From: Methanobacteriota archaeon
Lineage (GTDB): Bacteria > Bacteroidota > Bacteroidia > Flavobacteriales_D > Sanyastnellaceae
Length of the DNA stretch: 61,338 nucleotides
Assembly (NCBI GenBank): GCA_002723115.1
Contig: PBNL01000054.1
Location: forward strand, 1 to 61,338
Direction: 5' to 3'
The notes beneath the pieces are model-generated. The model worked only from the letters and a program-made list of their open reading frames with translations, was not told where the DNA came from and did no database searches. Shown piece by piece: positions 1 to 8,129 of this stretch (its first letter is position 1; every line of letters begins with the position of its first letter). The position numbers were made by a program, and so were the translations under genes.

Positions 1-452
1 CTCATTTCCCTTGTTTCTACAGGCGAATTTGCCCTTGTGTGTTGGTTGTCGTTGAGATACAAAACCTCAGCTTCAGCCATCAACCTGTGTAGAGTAGAAT
101 CAAAATTTCCTAGCCATTGAACATTTTTGACCCCTGTTTGCTCTACAGCCTCTGCCTTTGTCAACTTTGCTCCATGCCAAATCGCAAGTTCTTCACTTGT
201 TTCAAGAGAAAATAGTATTTCTCTATCATTTGGATCGTGCGCATCAGGGAAAAGAAGAAGTATGGTGTCTTCTTGGTCTACTCCCGACAAATAAAAGACG
301 TCTGCAGCCTGCTTAAATGGTAGTGTACCATCAGCACTAGTTGGATAAATGTCGTTTGAAAAAAAGAGAGCTAATCCCTTGCTTTTCATTGCATCCATAA
401 ACGCTTTTCTGTTTCGCACATACAGCGATGAAGGTAATTTTTGATAACGCAT
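1..452 (-). CDS. pepP: Xaa-Pro aminopeptidase, N-terminal part (runs off the window)
   Basis: Only the first 150 codons are inside the window; the catalytic C-terminal domain lies beyond base 1. The frame opens at the ATG at 452-450 and is uninterrupted to the edge. The translation begins MRYQKLPSSLYVRNRKAF and continues with ALFFSNDIYPTSADG, FYLSGVDQEDTILLLFPD and IWHGAKLT. These match the creatinase/AMP_N domain found at the N-terminus of aminopeptidase P (M24B family), which helps form the dimer and entrance to the metal site. The expected function is removal of an N-terminal residue preceding proline in the cytoplasm. The gene is divergent from the RidA-family gene with only 34 bp between their starts. 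The family call is firm; substrate range cannot be judged without the catalytic half. Confidence 0.88.
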   Translation of the reverse strand, partial: MRYQKLPSSLYVRNRKAFMDAMKSKGLALFFSNDIYPTSADGTLPFKQAADVFYLSGVDQEDTILLLFPDAHDPNDREILFSLETSEELAIWHGAKLTKAEAVEQTGVKNVQWLGNFDSTLHRLMAEAEVLYLNDNQHTRANSPVETREM

Positions 453-456
453 GCCC

Positions 457-464
457 GCAAGGTA
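457..464 (-). promoter_or_regulatory. Putative -7 box for pepP
   Basis: Read on the minus strand this is TACCTTGC, followed by exactly four bases and the pepP ATG. It resembles the Bacteroidota -7 element TAnnTTTG with the last two bases changed. It is paired back to back with the box at 475-482. I see no convincing -33 TTG element. Confidence 0.45.
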
Positions 465-474
465 CGAAAGGCAT

Positions 475-482
475 TACCTTCG
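475..482 (+). promoter_or_regulatory. Putative -7 box for the RidA/TDO operon
   Basis: TACCTTCG (one mismatch to TAnnTTTG) ends four bases before the ATG at 487. With a start site about 4-6 bases downstream of the box the transcript would be leaderless. This supports 487 as the translation start, because the upstream ATG at 451 would lie before the promoter and overlap pepP. Confidence 0.5.
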
Positions 483-486
483 GGAC

Positions 487-924
487 ATGAGTGAAAGCAT
501 TTCTACTTCTTCGGCTCCTAAGCCTGTTGGTTCTTATCCACATGCAAAAAAAGTTGGCAACCTCCTGTTTTTAAGCGGCGTTGGGCCGCGTAAAGCTGGC
601 TCTGGAAACGGTGATAGTGTCGTTCCTGGACTTGAGTTAAATGAAAAAGGCGAGGTCGTTAAATTCGATTTCGAAGCGCAAGTGCATTCAGTTTTTGCCA
701 ATGTTAAAGCTGTATTAGACGCGAGCGGCAGTAGTTGGGAGGAATTAGTTGACGTTACCGTCTTCCTTGTGAATATGGAAAGAGACTTCAAAACCTTCAA
801 CAGAATATATGCCGAATACTTCCCTGGAGAATCTGAAAGCAGACCTTGCAGAACGACTGTAGAGATCAATTGCCTACCTACACCTATTGCAATTGAATTA
901 AAGTGCATTGCAACTGTTAAATAA
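487..924 (+). CDS. RidA-family deaminase, probably 2-aminomuconate deaminase-like
   Basis: 145 residues, a single YjgF/YER057c/RidA domain. Motifs are YPHAKKVGNLLFLSG near the N-terminus, DVTVFLVNM in the middle and SRPCRTTVEI towards the end, the last containing the arginine that binds carboxylates in this family. The YPHA...SG opening and length resemble the RidA branch that acts as 2-aminomuconate deaminase in tryptophan and 2-nitrobenzoate degradation more than housekeeping RidA. The next gene, 26 bp downstream on the same strand, is tryptophan 2,3-dioxygenase, which supports a kynurenine-pathway role. A general enamine/imine deaminase remains possible. I chose ATG 487 rather than 451 because of the promoter box and because the alignable domain begins just after it. 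Confidence 0.85.
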   Translation: MSESISTSSAPKPVGSYPHAKKVGNLLFLSGVGPRKAGSGNGDSVVPGLELNEKGEVVKFDFEAQVHSVFANVKAVLDASGSSWEELVDVTVFLVNMERDFKTFNRIYAEYFPGESESRPCRTTVEINCLPTPIAIELKCIATVK

Positions 925-950
925 TAACTAGGTTTTCCGAACTTGCAGGT

Positions 951-1949
951 ATGCCTTCTAAGAACGAACTAAGCCCCGAAATCATAGAGAAAATCCAGCT
1001 TTTACAGGAGAAATATTCGTCTGTAGGGCAAGATTTAGCATCTTATCTAGACGGGCTACTTTACGCTGACTTCCTGACTTATTGGGATTATATAAATTTA
1101 GATACTCTGCTCACCCTTCAGCAGCCTAAGACGCCTTTTCCGGATGAGGAAATATTCATCATCTACCATCAGATAACTGAGCTGTACTTTAAACTAAGTT
1201 TGAACGAATTTGGTAGGCTGAGGACCGCTTCGAAAGAGGGTCCGATTACGCCGGAATTTTTGCTTGAGAGGGTGAAAAGGGTGAATAGGTACTTCGAGGC
1301 CTTGACTAATAGTTTTGATATAATGGTAGATGGGATGGACCAAAAGGAGTTCCTACAATTTAGGATGTCTCTGCTACCAGCTTCTGGATTTCAATCTGGT
1401 CAGTACCGAAAGATCGAAATCTGTTCGACTTCACTTGACCAAATCGTGCACAAAGATCTCCGCGATAAATACGATAATCACGGGGTGGCAGATATTGAGA
1501 CCCTGGCTGAACACCTGTACTGGAGGGAAGGTGCAATCGAAATCAAAACCGGGAAAAAGACCCTAACCCTTCGTCAATTTGAGGACAAGTACGATGCAGA
1601 ATTCCTTCAACTTGCGAGGGATGTTTTTGACTGTAATGTCAGAAAAGTTGCTAACGGATTAGAGTACAGCTCGGAAAACGAACATTTGAAAGACGAAATC
1701 GCTGCCGCTATGCGTTGGTTAGATGTTAACGTGAATATTAACTGGCCTTTAATGCACTACAAGAGTGCCGTGAGATATCTCCAGAAGGATGTGGAGGATA
1801 TTGCGGCTACTGGAGGCACGAATTGGCAGAAGTACTTGCCGCCGAGATTCCAAAAGAGGATCTTCTATCCAGAACTTTGGACTGAAGAAGAGATCGAAAA
1901 TTGGGGTAAAGGTTGGGTGAAACGAGAAGTGTTTAACATACATGAATAA
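951..1949 (+). CDS. Tryptophan 2,3-dioxygenase family protein
   Basis: 332 residues. The heme enzyme opens the indole ring of tryptophan with O2 to give N-formylkynurenine in the cytoplasm. Family motifs are WDYINLDTLLTLQQP (about residues 44-58), FIIYHQITELYFKL (about 67-80), the arginine-containing GFQSGQYR and, near the C-terminus, LMHYKSAVRYL followed by ATGGTNWQKYLPP. His269 in LMHYK is at the position of the proximal heme ligand, and the ATGGT loop matches the GTGGS loop that closes over the substrate. It lies 26 bp after the RidA-family gene and overlaps the downstream peptidase gene by 8 bp, so the three probably form one transcript. No kynureninase or formamidase is in the window. 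Confidence 0.9.
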   Translation: MPSKNELSPEIIEKIQLLQEKYSSVGQDLASYLDGLLYADFLTYWDYINLDTLLTLQQPKTPFPDEEIFIIYHQITELYFKLSLNEFGRLRTASKEGPITPEFLLERVKRVNRYFEALTNSFDIMVDGMDQKEFLQFRMSLLPASGFQSGQYRKIEICSTSLDQIVHKDLRDKYDNHGVADIETLAEHLYWREGAIEIKTGKKTLTLRQFEDKYDAEFLQLARDVFDCNVRKVANGLEYSSENEHLKDEIAAAMRWLDVNVNINWPLMHYKSAVRYLQKDVEDIAATGGTNWQKYLPPRFQKRIFYPELWTEEEIENWGKGWVKREVFNIHE

Positions 1950-3174
1950 AAAGTGGTTTCTTGTCATTTTGGGGCTTTCTGTGGTTCTTGCTGTTCTTCA
2001 GTTTAGTGGCAAGACTCCTGCTGTGATGTTAGTGGAGGCGGAGGCGGAGCCGAGAATCAGGTTTGGGCTTTTTTGGGATAGTTTGAGTGTTGATTCTGGT
2101 TCTATTAAATCAGGCCAAACCCTCTCACACCTCCTCGACCCGTACGGAATAACACCAGGGAAGGTAGCAACCCTTGCTGCTAACAGTAAAGATGTGTATA
2201 GAGTAACATCGATGAGACAAGGAAAGGATTGGTGGTTAGCCTCTAGTTTGGACTCTGTGCCTGAACCATTATGGTTTATTTATGAGCGCAATAACACTGA
2301 CTATGTAGTTTTTTCACTGAAGGATACATTGGGTGCGAGATTGGGTTCATATCCCGTCGACACTGTATACAGGAGGGTTCAAGGTGTAATAGAAAATTCT
2401 CTTTATCTAGATTTAGAAAAGATGGGGGAAAGTCATCTTTTAGCTCTTTCGATGTCGAAGGTGTACGATTGGACAATTGACTTTTCTCACGTTAGAAAGG
2501 GAGACACATTTGATGCTTACTACTTTCAACAGAAAGTAAATGGTGCCCTTGTGGGTATGCCTGAAATTCTCTCTTCATCATTTACTCATGTTGGAACAGA
2601 ATTCAAAGCTTACAGGTTTGATCAAGGAGATGGTCCTGATTGGTTTGATCCAACAGGAGCTTCATTAAGAAAGAACTTTTTAAAGACTCCAATAGAATTT
2701 GGCCGAATGTCTAGTGGATTTAATAAAAAGAGATTTCACCCTGTACTTAAAAGAGTAAAAGCACATTTGGGAACGGATTACGCTGCCCCTAAGGGAACTC
2801 CAATTAGAGCTGTAGGTAGTGGAGTGGTGACAAAGAGTGAGTACAAGGCAAACAACGGAAACTACGTTAAGATTAGGCATAACGGCACATATGAAACTCA
2901 ATACCTACACATGAGTAAAAGGCTCGTGAAAGTTGGGGATGTTGTCAAGCAAGGTCAGGTAATTGGTAAAGTTGGTAGCACGGGGTTAGCAACTGGGCCT
3001 CACGTCTGTTTCAGGTTCTGGAAGAATGGGGAGCAGGTTGATCATAGAAGAGAAGCATTCCCCCCTGACACTCCAATTAGGTCTGAAAAAATGGATGAGT
3101 TTGCTGAAGCTGTAAAGCAACTAGAGTTTGATGCTGAGTACGTGCTGAATCTAGTTGAAAGGATGGGGAATTGA
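1942..3174 (+). CDS. M23-family metallopeptidase (peptidoglycan endopeptidase)
   Basis: 410 residues. A short basic start and hydrophobic stretch (residues 5-22) look like a signal or membrane anchor, so the protein acts in the periplasm. A divergent middle region (about 45-240) precedes a C-terminal M23/LytM domain (about 250-375). The zinc site shows H275 and D279 in HLGTD; the second motif reads TGPHVCFRFW, so H354 is present but the usual second histidine of H-x-H is Cys356. This Cys variant is, from memory, frequent in Bacteroidota M23 proteins, so I expect it to be active. It cleaves peptidoglycan cross-links or activates amidases. Its start overlaps the dioxygenase stop by 8 bp and its 3' end overlaps the convergent flippase gene by 24 bp. 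Confidence 0.88.
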   Translation: MNKKWFLVILGLSVVLAVLQFSGKTPAVMLVEAEAEPRIRFGLFWDSLSVDSGSIKSGQTLSHLLDPYGITPGKVATLAANSKDVYRVTSMRQGKDWWLASSLDSVPEPLWFIYERNNTDYVVFSLKDTLGARLGSYPVDTVYRRVQGVIENSLYLDLEKMGESHLLALSMSKVYDWTIDFSHVRKGDTFDAYYFQQKVNGALVGMPEILSSSFTHVGTEFKAYRFDQGDGPDWFDPTGASLRKNFLKTPIEFGRMSSGFNKKRFHPVLKRVKAHLGTDYAAPKGTPIRAVGSGVVTKSEYKANNGNYVKIRHNGTYETQYLHMSKRLVKVGDVVKQGQVIGKVGSTGLATGPHVCFRFWKNGEQVDHRREAFPPDTPIRSEKMDEFAEAVKQLEFDAEYVLNLVERMGN

Positions 3175-4482
3175 TACGAATCCGTATTCCTTTTTAATCT
3201 TTATTACTGCCATTACATTCCATAGTACAGTGCAAATTGATGTCGCATATGCTGCGCCAAGAATACCAAACTTAGGGATAAGGAATAAATTCATTGCAAT
3301 GTTGAATGCGCTTGCAATTACAATAATATTTCTAGCTGTTTTCTCAAAACCTGTCATGCTCAACAAGTACATAACGGGTCCACAAAGAGCGTTTAAGATT
3401 GAACCAATTGAAAGAACAATAAGTGGTGCTGTTCCTCCAGTAAATTCCTCTCCAAAAAATTCAAGTATAAAACTTGGGAAAAGTTGAATTACTATGAAAA
3501 TAGGTACGCTAATTAGCAAGTTTAAGTAACCTATATTTCTAACTATTTTCCTTAACCCATTTATATCTCCTTTCGTTTTAAAAGAACTAAACATTGGAGC
3601 AGCTATTGAATTAATCGCGTATTGTGCAACTGTAATAAGAGCGGCCACTTTAAAAGCAAGCCTATAAATTCCTACTTCTGTTTCTTCGTAGAAATATTCA
3701 ATCATTAGCGTGTCTGTCCAATTCATAACCATGAACATAGAAGCATGGAGTAGCATTGGAAATGCAACTGCTAAAATTGTTGATGATAGGAATGGCGTAG
3801 ATGAGGTTTGGGCTTCGCCTAATTCATAAATTCTTTTTGGAGCATCTATTCCAGCAACAACAGAAAGCATAACTGCACCAATGCCAAACCCAACTAAAGG
3901 AACATGTATCCAAGATGGGTAAAGTGATTTAAGAATAAGTATGGCAAAACAGGCAATGAAAATTGTCGTCCCCCTCTGGTAGATTGAATATGCAACCATA
4001 TTCTTCATCCCCCTAAAAGCCTCTGAATTAAGTCCTATCCAAGTTGAGAAAGGAACAATGAAGGCGGTGATTCTAATCCCCTCTGCAAGATGGTTTGAAT
4101 TGAAAAAACTTGCTATAAAATCAGCGCCAATAAACAATCCTATTCCCATTAAAATTGAAAGAGGAATAGCCCTGCTAAGAGTAAATTTATATGTGTCTCT
4201 TAGGTGTGAAAACTCCCCCTGCTCTCTAAACTGTGGAATGAATTTTACAAGCGCGCCATCAAAGCCCATTCGGCCTAGAACTCCAATAATAGTGAGAATT
4301 GTAAGGCACATTTCGAATAGACCAAATGTTTCTGCACCATAACTAGTTGTTATCAAATAGGTGACAGCATATCCAGCCAGACCACCTAAAACTCTGAAAA
4401 AAAAAACCATCCCTGAACCCGTCAAAAGCTTGACAAAGTCGGGGTTTAAGTTTTTCAGGAATTTTAAGACGGAATTGATCAT
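3151..4482 (-). CDS. Polysaccharide flippase-like protein (MATE/Wzx superfamily)
   Basis: 443 residues with about 12-14 hydrophobic helices spread over the whole length. The opening FVKLLTGSGMVFFFRVLGG and AETFGLFEMCLTIL are typical of oligosaccharide flippases of the MVF/Wzx superfamily, which move lipid-linked sugars across the inner membrane. It is the last gene of the SUF run, only 8 bp after sufE, which may mean read-through transcription rather than shared function. No capsule or O-antigen genes are adjacent, so the substrate is unknown. The gene is convergent with the M23 peptidase and overlaps it by 24 bp. Confidence 0.82.
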   Translation of the reverse strand: MINSVLKFLKNLNPDFVKLLTGSGMVFFFRVLGGLAGYAVTYLITTSYGAETFGLFEMCLTILTIIGVLGRMGFDGALVKFIPQFREQGEFSHLRDTYKFTLSRAIPLSILMGIGLFIGADFIASFFNSNHLAEGIRITAFIVPFSTWIGLNSEAFRGMKNMVAYSIYQRGTTIFIACFAILILKSLYPSWIHVPLVGFGIGAVMLSVVAGIDAPKRIYELGEAQTSSTPFLSSTILAVAFPMLLHASMFMVMNWTDTLMIEYFYEETEVGIYRLAFKVAALITVAQYAINSIAAPMFSSFKTKGDINGLRKIVRNIGYLNLLISVPIFIVIQLFPSFILEFFGEEFTGGTAPLIVLSIGSILNALCGPVMYLLSMTGFEKTARNIIVIASAFNIAMNLFLIPKFGILGAAYATSICTVLWNVMAVIKIKKEYGFVSIPHPFN

Positions 4483-4490
4483 GCCCTCAG

Positions 4491-4916
4491 TTAACGTACA
4501 GAAAATGCTAAACCGTACATCTTCATTTGTTTTACCATTGAAAGAAGTCCGTTAGAACGAGTTGGGCTAAGGTGAGCGTTTAAGCCTATTTCTTCAAGAA
4601 AATGTAGATTCGATTCCGCAATTTCTTTTGGTGTCGCATCGCTCAGGACTCTAATCATCAAGGCAACTAACCCTTTAGTTATTATTGCATCCGAGTCTGC
4701 TTCAAAAACCACATTCCCCTCTGGACTCATTTCAGCTGAAAGCCAAACCCTACTTTGACAACCTTTTATAAGATTATCATCAATCTTTTTTGACTCGTCA
4801 ATAAGATTTAGCTCTTTACCGAGCTCGATGATGTGCTCATACTTTTCCATCCAATCGGGAAACATTTCGAATTCCTCGATTATTTGGTTTTGTCTTGAAT
4901 CTATAGTTGCAGACAT
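4491..4916 (-). CDS. sufE: SufE, sulfur acceptor for cysteine desulfurase
   Basis: 141 residues. SufE takes persulfide sulfur from SufS and passes it to the SufBCD scaffold. The acceptor cysteine is Cys53 in IKGCQSRVWL, and the family pattern SDAIITKGLVALMIRVLS follows. Length is normal. It is the sixth SUF gene, 12 bp after sufS. An intact TATCTTTG box fills the space between the two genes, so sufE may also be transcribed on its own. Confidence 0.95.
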   Translation of the reverse strand: MSATIDSRQNQIIEEFEMFPDWMEKYEHIIELGKELNLIDESKKIDDNLIKGCQSRVWLSAEMSPEGNVVFEADSDAIITKGLVALMIRVLSDATPKEIAESNLHFLEEIGLNAHLSPTRSNGLLSMVKQMKMYGLAFSVR

Positions 4917-4920
4917 GATG

Positions 4921-4928
4921 CAAAGATA
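4921..4928 (-). promoter_or_regulatory. Putative internal -7 box for sufE
   Basis: Minus-strand TATCTTTG, a full match to TAnnTTTG, ends four bases before the sufE ATG and begins right after the sufS stop codon (TGA, 4931-4929). Confidence 0.5.
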
Positions 4929-6170
4929 TCACCTAAGCATCTTGACAGCCCTCTCAACACCTGCAACTAAGGCATCAACTTCCTCAAATGTTGAATAGGC
5001 TGCAAAAGATGCCCTAACTGTTCCAGGAATACCCAGTTTATTCATGATGGGCTCTGTACAATGATGACCTGTTCTAACTGCTACTCCAAGTTGATCTAAT
5101 ATCGTTCCTATGTCAGACGGATGTGTCCCATCCACTAAGAAAGAAACAACACTTGCCTTATCCTTTGATGTGCCAATCAGCCTCATTCCTTCTATTTCAG
5201 AAAGCCTCTCAGAGGCATACTTGATCAACGCTTCTTCGTGTTCTGCAATTTTATCTAACCCCACAGAATTAATCCAATCCAATGCAGCACCCAATCCTAT
5301 TACTCCACTCAAATGAGGCGTTCCCGCCTCAAATTTATACGGTGGTACATTGAATGTTGTTTCCTCCTCGAAACTCACTGTTTGGATCATTTCCCCACCT
5401 CCTTTCCAAGGTGGCATTTCTTCCAAAAGCTCGGCTTTTCCATAAAGAAATCCCACGCCTGATGGGCCGTACATTTTGTGTCCTGATGCAGCATAAAAAT
5501 CGCATCCGATATCACGAACGTCAATTTTTTTATGTGGAACTGCTTGTGCTCCATCAACAAGCACAACAGCTCCTACTTCATGAGCTTGTGCTGTAATGCG
5601 CGTTACGTCATTAACAGTACCTAGTGTGTTTGACACATGGCTTACACATAACAATTTTGGCGATCTAGACAAAGCCGCTTTGAGACTCTCTTCACACAAT
5701 GAGCCGTCTTCATCAATTTCAATAACAACAATGTCAAACCCTTTTTCTTTTGCCAAAATCTGCCAAGGAACAATATTGCTGTGGTGTTCCAATCTAGTCA
5801 ATGCAACTACATCCCCTGAATTCAAATTCGCCCTTCCCCATGTTCCTGCAACAAGATTTATGCTGTCTGTAGTTCCCGATGTGAAGATTATTTCCTCGCG
5901 CCTAGCTGCATTTATGTGCTCTGTAAGTTTTGATCTTACTCCTTCATATGCTTCTGTTGCTTGTGTCGCAAGCGTGTGCACGCCTCTATGAATATTGCTG
6001 TGAAAATGTGCCTCGTATTCTCTTTGTGCTTCAATAACTACACGTGGTTTTTGAGCCGAAGCTGCACTGTCCAAATAAACTAAAGGATGACCATAAACCT
6101 CCCTATCCAAAATTGGAAATTCACGCCTCAAAGCATTCAGGTCATATGCTGCATTACGCTTCATGCCCAA
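4929..6170 (-). CDS. sufS: SufS, PLP-dependent cysteine desulfurase
   Basis: 413 residues, the usual length for group II desulfurases. It converts cysteine to alanine, leaving a persulfide on the active-site cysteine. The PLP lysine is Lys232 in ASGHKMYGPSGVGFLYGK and the persulfide cysteine is Cys371 in RTGHHCTEP, a short active-site loop typical of SufS rather than IscS. VLVDGAQAVPH carries the PLP-contacting Asp and His-region. The start overlaps the end of sufD by 10 bp; a second ATG at 6164 is also possible. Confidence 0.96.
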   Translation of the reverse strand: MGMKRNAAYDLNALRREFPILDREVYGHPLVYLDSAASAQKPRVVIEAQREYEAHFHSNIHRGVHTLATQATEAYEGVRSKLTEHINAARREEIIFTSGTTDSINLVAGTWGRANLNSGDVVALTRLEHHSNIVPWQILAKEKGFDIVVIEIDEDGSLCEESLKAALSRSPKLLCVSHVSNTLGTVNDVTRITAQAHEVGAVVLVDGAQAVPHKKIDVRDIGCDFYAASGHKMYGPSGVGFLYGKAELLEEMPPWKGGGEMIQTVSFEEETTFNVPPYKFEAGTPHLSGVIGLGAALDWINSVGLDKIAEHEEALIKYASERLSEIEGMRLIGTSKDKASVVSFLVDGTHPSDIGTILDQLGVAVRTGHHCTEPIMNKLGIPGTVRASFAAYSTFEEVDALVAGVERAVKMLR

Positions 6171-7408
6171 CCGTGCCTTTCAGAATAAAGCCTTAGAATT
6201 TCATTTCTAACCTCCTCCCTGTCAACCGAAGAAATCACATCGCCAACATAGGCTTTAACAAGTAAAGCTTTAGCTTCATCAGATCCAATTCCTCTTGATT
6301 TAAGGTAAAATAGAGCCTCCTTATCAAACTGTCCTACTGTACATCCATGAGAACACTTGACGTCATCCGCATATATTTCCAGTTCTGGTTTAGCATTTAT
6401 TGTTGCACCCTTATCAGCTACGATATTTGAGTTTTGCTGGAATGCATTCGTTTGCTGAGCATCCTTTCGCACAAACACTTTTCCGTTAAACACACCAGTT
6501 GATTTATCGTACATAATTCCTCTGTACAATTCAGATGATGTGCCATTAGGATAAGCGTGATCCATCACAGTGTGATTGTCTACATGTTCTGTCCCAGTTG
6601 GTAAATATGCACCGTTGAAGGTCGAATCAGTTCCTGGTCCGTTTGCAACTATTTCCAGCTCATTTCTTACCCAATGGCCTTTAATTGTAAAGGTGTTGAT
6701 TTTTACTCTACTGTCTCTTTCTTGCTTAATGTACTCATGAGAAAATTTGAAAATCTCACCCGCTTCGTTACAAATTTTGTCTACTCTCAAGTAGGCGTTT
6801 GAAGATACGTTTGCCTCCAAAATACCATTGCACATGCCTGATGATTTTTCAGACGCACTAGACCAAACCACAACTTCAGCACCTGCCCCTTCTTCCAACT
6901 CAATATAGTGTCGTGGGAGCGCCGCAATATCAGCACCGTCTGTTAGGTGATGAATTACAACTGGCCTATCTAAGCTTACGTTTTTTGAAACCTTCAGAAA
7001 AAGCCCATCTTGGTGATATGCTGCATTCATCGCACCTACCCACTCCCTTTTATGGTAGTCATTTGTAAACTCTGCTCCAACCTCACTCAATGGCATGCAT
7101 ATCACATCGTCATCAATAGGCATGTCGCTAAGAGAACTAACGTAGTGACCATTTCTAAAAACTAGTCTATAAGAATCTAGGAATGGCACTGGATCAGGCA
7201 GAATCTCTTCAGGCCAAACCACACCCTCACCAGAGCACGTGTTTAATGACGTATTTAGAAGCTTCGAAATCGGTGAATACTTCCACCTCTCAGACCTTCT
7301 TCCTGGAACGGGAAGATCGACTAAGTACTGATCGCCTTGTGATCTTAGCCCCCTAGAATTCTCAGGGGCTTTAAAATTTGATATGAAGCTTTCTTTAGAT
7401 CCAGTCAT
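6161..7408 (-). CDS. sufD: SufD, Fe-S scaffold subunit
   Basis: 415 residues. SufD pairs with SufB and two SufC ATPases to form the SufBC2D scaffold. The C-terminal beta-helix core is recognisable from SELYRGIMYDKSTGVFNGKV, QQTNAFQQNSNI, LEIYADDVKCSHGCTVGQ and FYLKSRGIGSDEA, the classic SufD/SufB signature. The N-terminal 150 residues are variable as usual. The gene overlaps sufC by 14 bp and sufS by 10 bp, implying translational coupling. Confidence 0.95.
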   Translation of the reverse strand: MTGSKESFISNFKAPENSRGLRSQGDQYLVDLPVPGRRSERWKYSPISKLLNTSLNTCSGEGVVWPEEILPDPVPFLDSYRLVFRNGHYVSSLSDMPIDDDVICMPLSEVGAEFTNDYHKREWVGAMNAAYHQDGLFLKVSKNVSLDRPVVIHHLTDGADIAALPRHYIELEEGAGAEVVVWSSASEKSSGMCNGILEANVSSNAYLRVDKICNEAGEIFKFSHEYIKQERDSRVKINTFTIKGHWVRNELEIVANGPGTDSTFNGAYLPTGTEHVDNHTVMDHAYPNGTSSELYRGIMYDKSTGVFNGKVFVRKDAQQTNAFQQNSNIVADKGATINAKPELEIYADDVKCSHGCTVGQFDKEALFYLKSRGIGSDEAKALLVKAYVGDVISSVDREEVRNEILRLYSERHGWA

Positions 7409-8129
7409 ATCCTTTTTCTTCTAACTCTAGTGCAAGTTCCTTGCCTCCGCTTTTTACGATTTTACCCTCAGATAGTACGTGGACATAATCAGGAACAATG
7501 TGGTCTAGTAATCTTTGATAGTGAGTAATAACAATAAAGCTTCTATCAGAATTTCTCATTGCATTTACTCCCTGAGATACTACTCTAAGTGCATCAATGT
7601 CTAAGCCTGAATCTGTTTCGTCTAGAACAGCAAGTTTGGGCTCAAGCATAGCCATCTGGAAAATCTCATTTCTCTTCTTTTCTCCTCCTGAAAAGCCTTC
7701 ATTAACTGATCTGTCTCTAAGGCGACCGTCAAGTTCAACAAGCGATGCACAATCCTTCACCTTTTGTAAAAAATCTGTTCCTTTTATTGGGTCGAGGCCT
7801 TGATGAGCTCTTTTACCATTTATGGCAGCCTTCATGAAATTCATGTTGCTCACTCCAGGGATTTCAACCGGGTATTGGAAAGCTAAGAACAGTCCTTCGC
7901 GTGCTCTATCGCTTGCATCCATTTCCAATAAGTCAACTCCGTCGAAATCGACAGAGCCATCAGTGACCTCGTATGACTCCCTTCCTGAAAGAACAGAAGC
8001 AAGAGTTGACTTTCCTGAACCATTTGGCCCCATGATAGCGTGTACTTCCCCGGGCCCTACTTCTAAGTTTAGACCTTGTAAAATTTGAGTGTCCCCGACT
8101 TGGGCGTGTAAGTTTTTAATCTTTAGCAT
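7395..8129 (-). CDS. sufC: SufC, Fe-S assembly ATPase
   Basis: 244 residues, one ABC-type ATPase domain. Walker A is GPNGSGKST, the signature is FSGGEKKRNEIFQM and Walker B is LAVLDETDSGLDIDALR; the DETDSGLD form (T for E/S) is usual for SufC. It binds SufB and SufD and powers cluster assembly in the cytoplasm. The start codon shares a base with the sufB stop (TAATG). Confidence 0.97.
   Translation of the reverse strand: MLKIKNLHAQVGDTQILQGLNLEVGPGEVHAIMGPNGSGKSTLASVLSGRESYEVTDGSVDFDGVDLLEMDASDRAREGLFLAFQYPVEIPGVSNMNFMKAAINGKRAHQGLDPIKGTDFLQKVKDCASLVELDGRLRDRSVNEGFSGGEKKRNEIFQMAMLEPKLAVLDETDSGLDIDALRVVSQGVNAMRNSDRSFIVITHYQRLLDHIVPDYVHVLSEGKIVKSGGKELALELEEKGYDWI

Noticed and set aside
451..486. 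Upstream in-frame ATG for the RidA gene at 451
   Set aside because: It lies opposite the pepP start and before the promoter-like box; the conserved domain starts after 487.
337..543. Minus-strand open frame of 68 codons
   Set aside because: Overlaps the pepP N-terminus in another frame and the RidA gene on the other strand; the pepP translation fits a known family.
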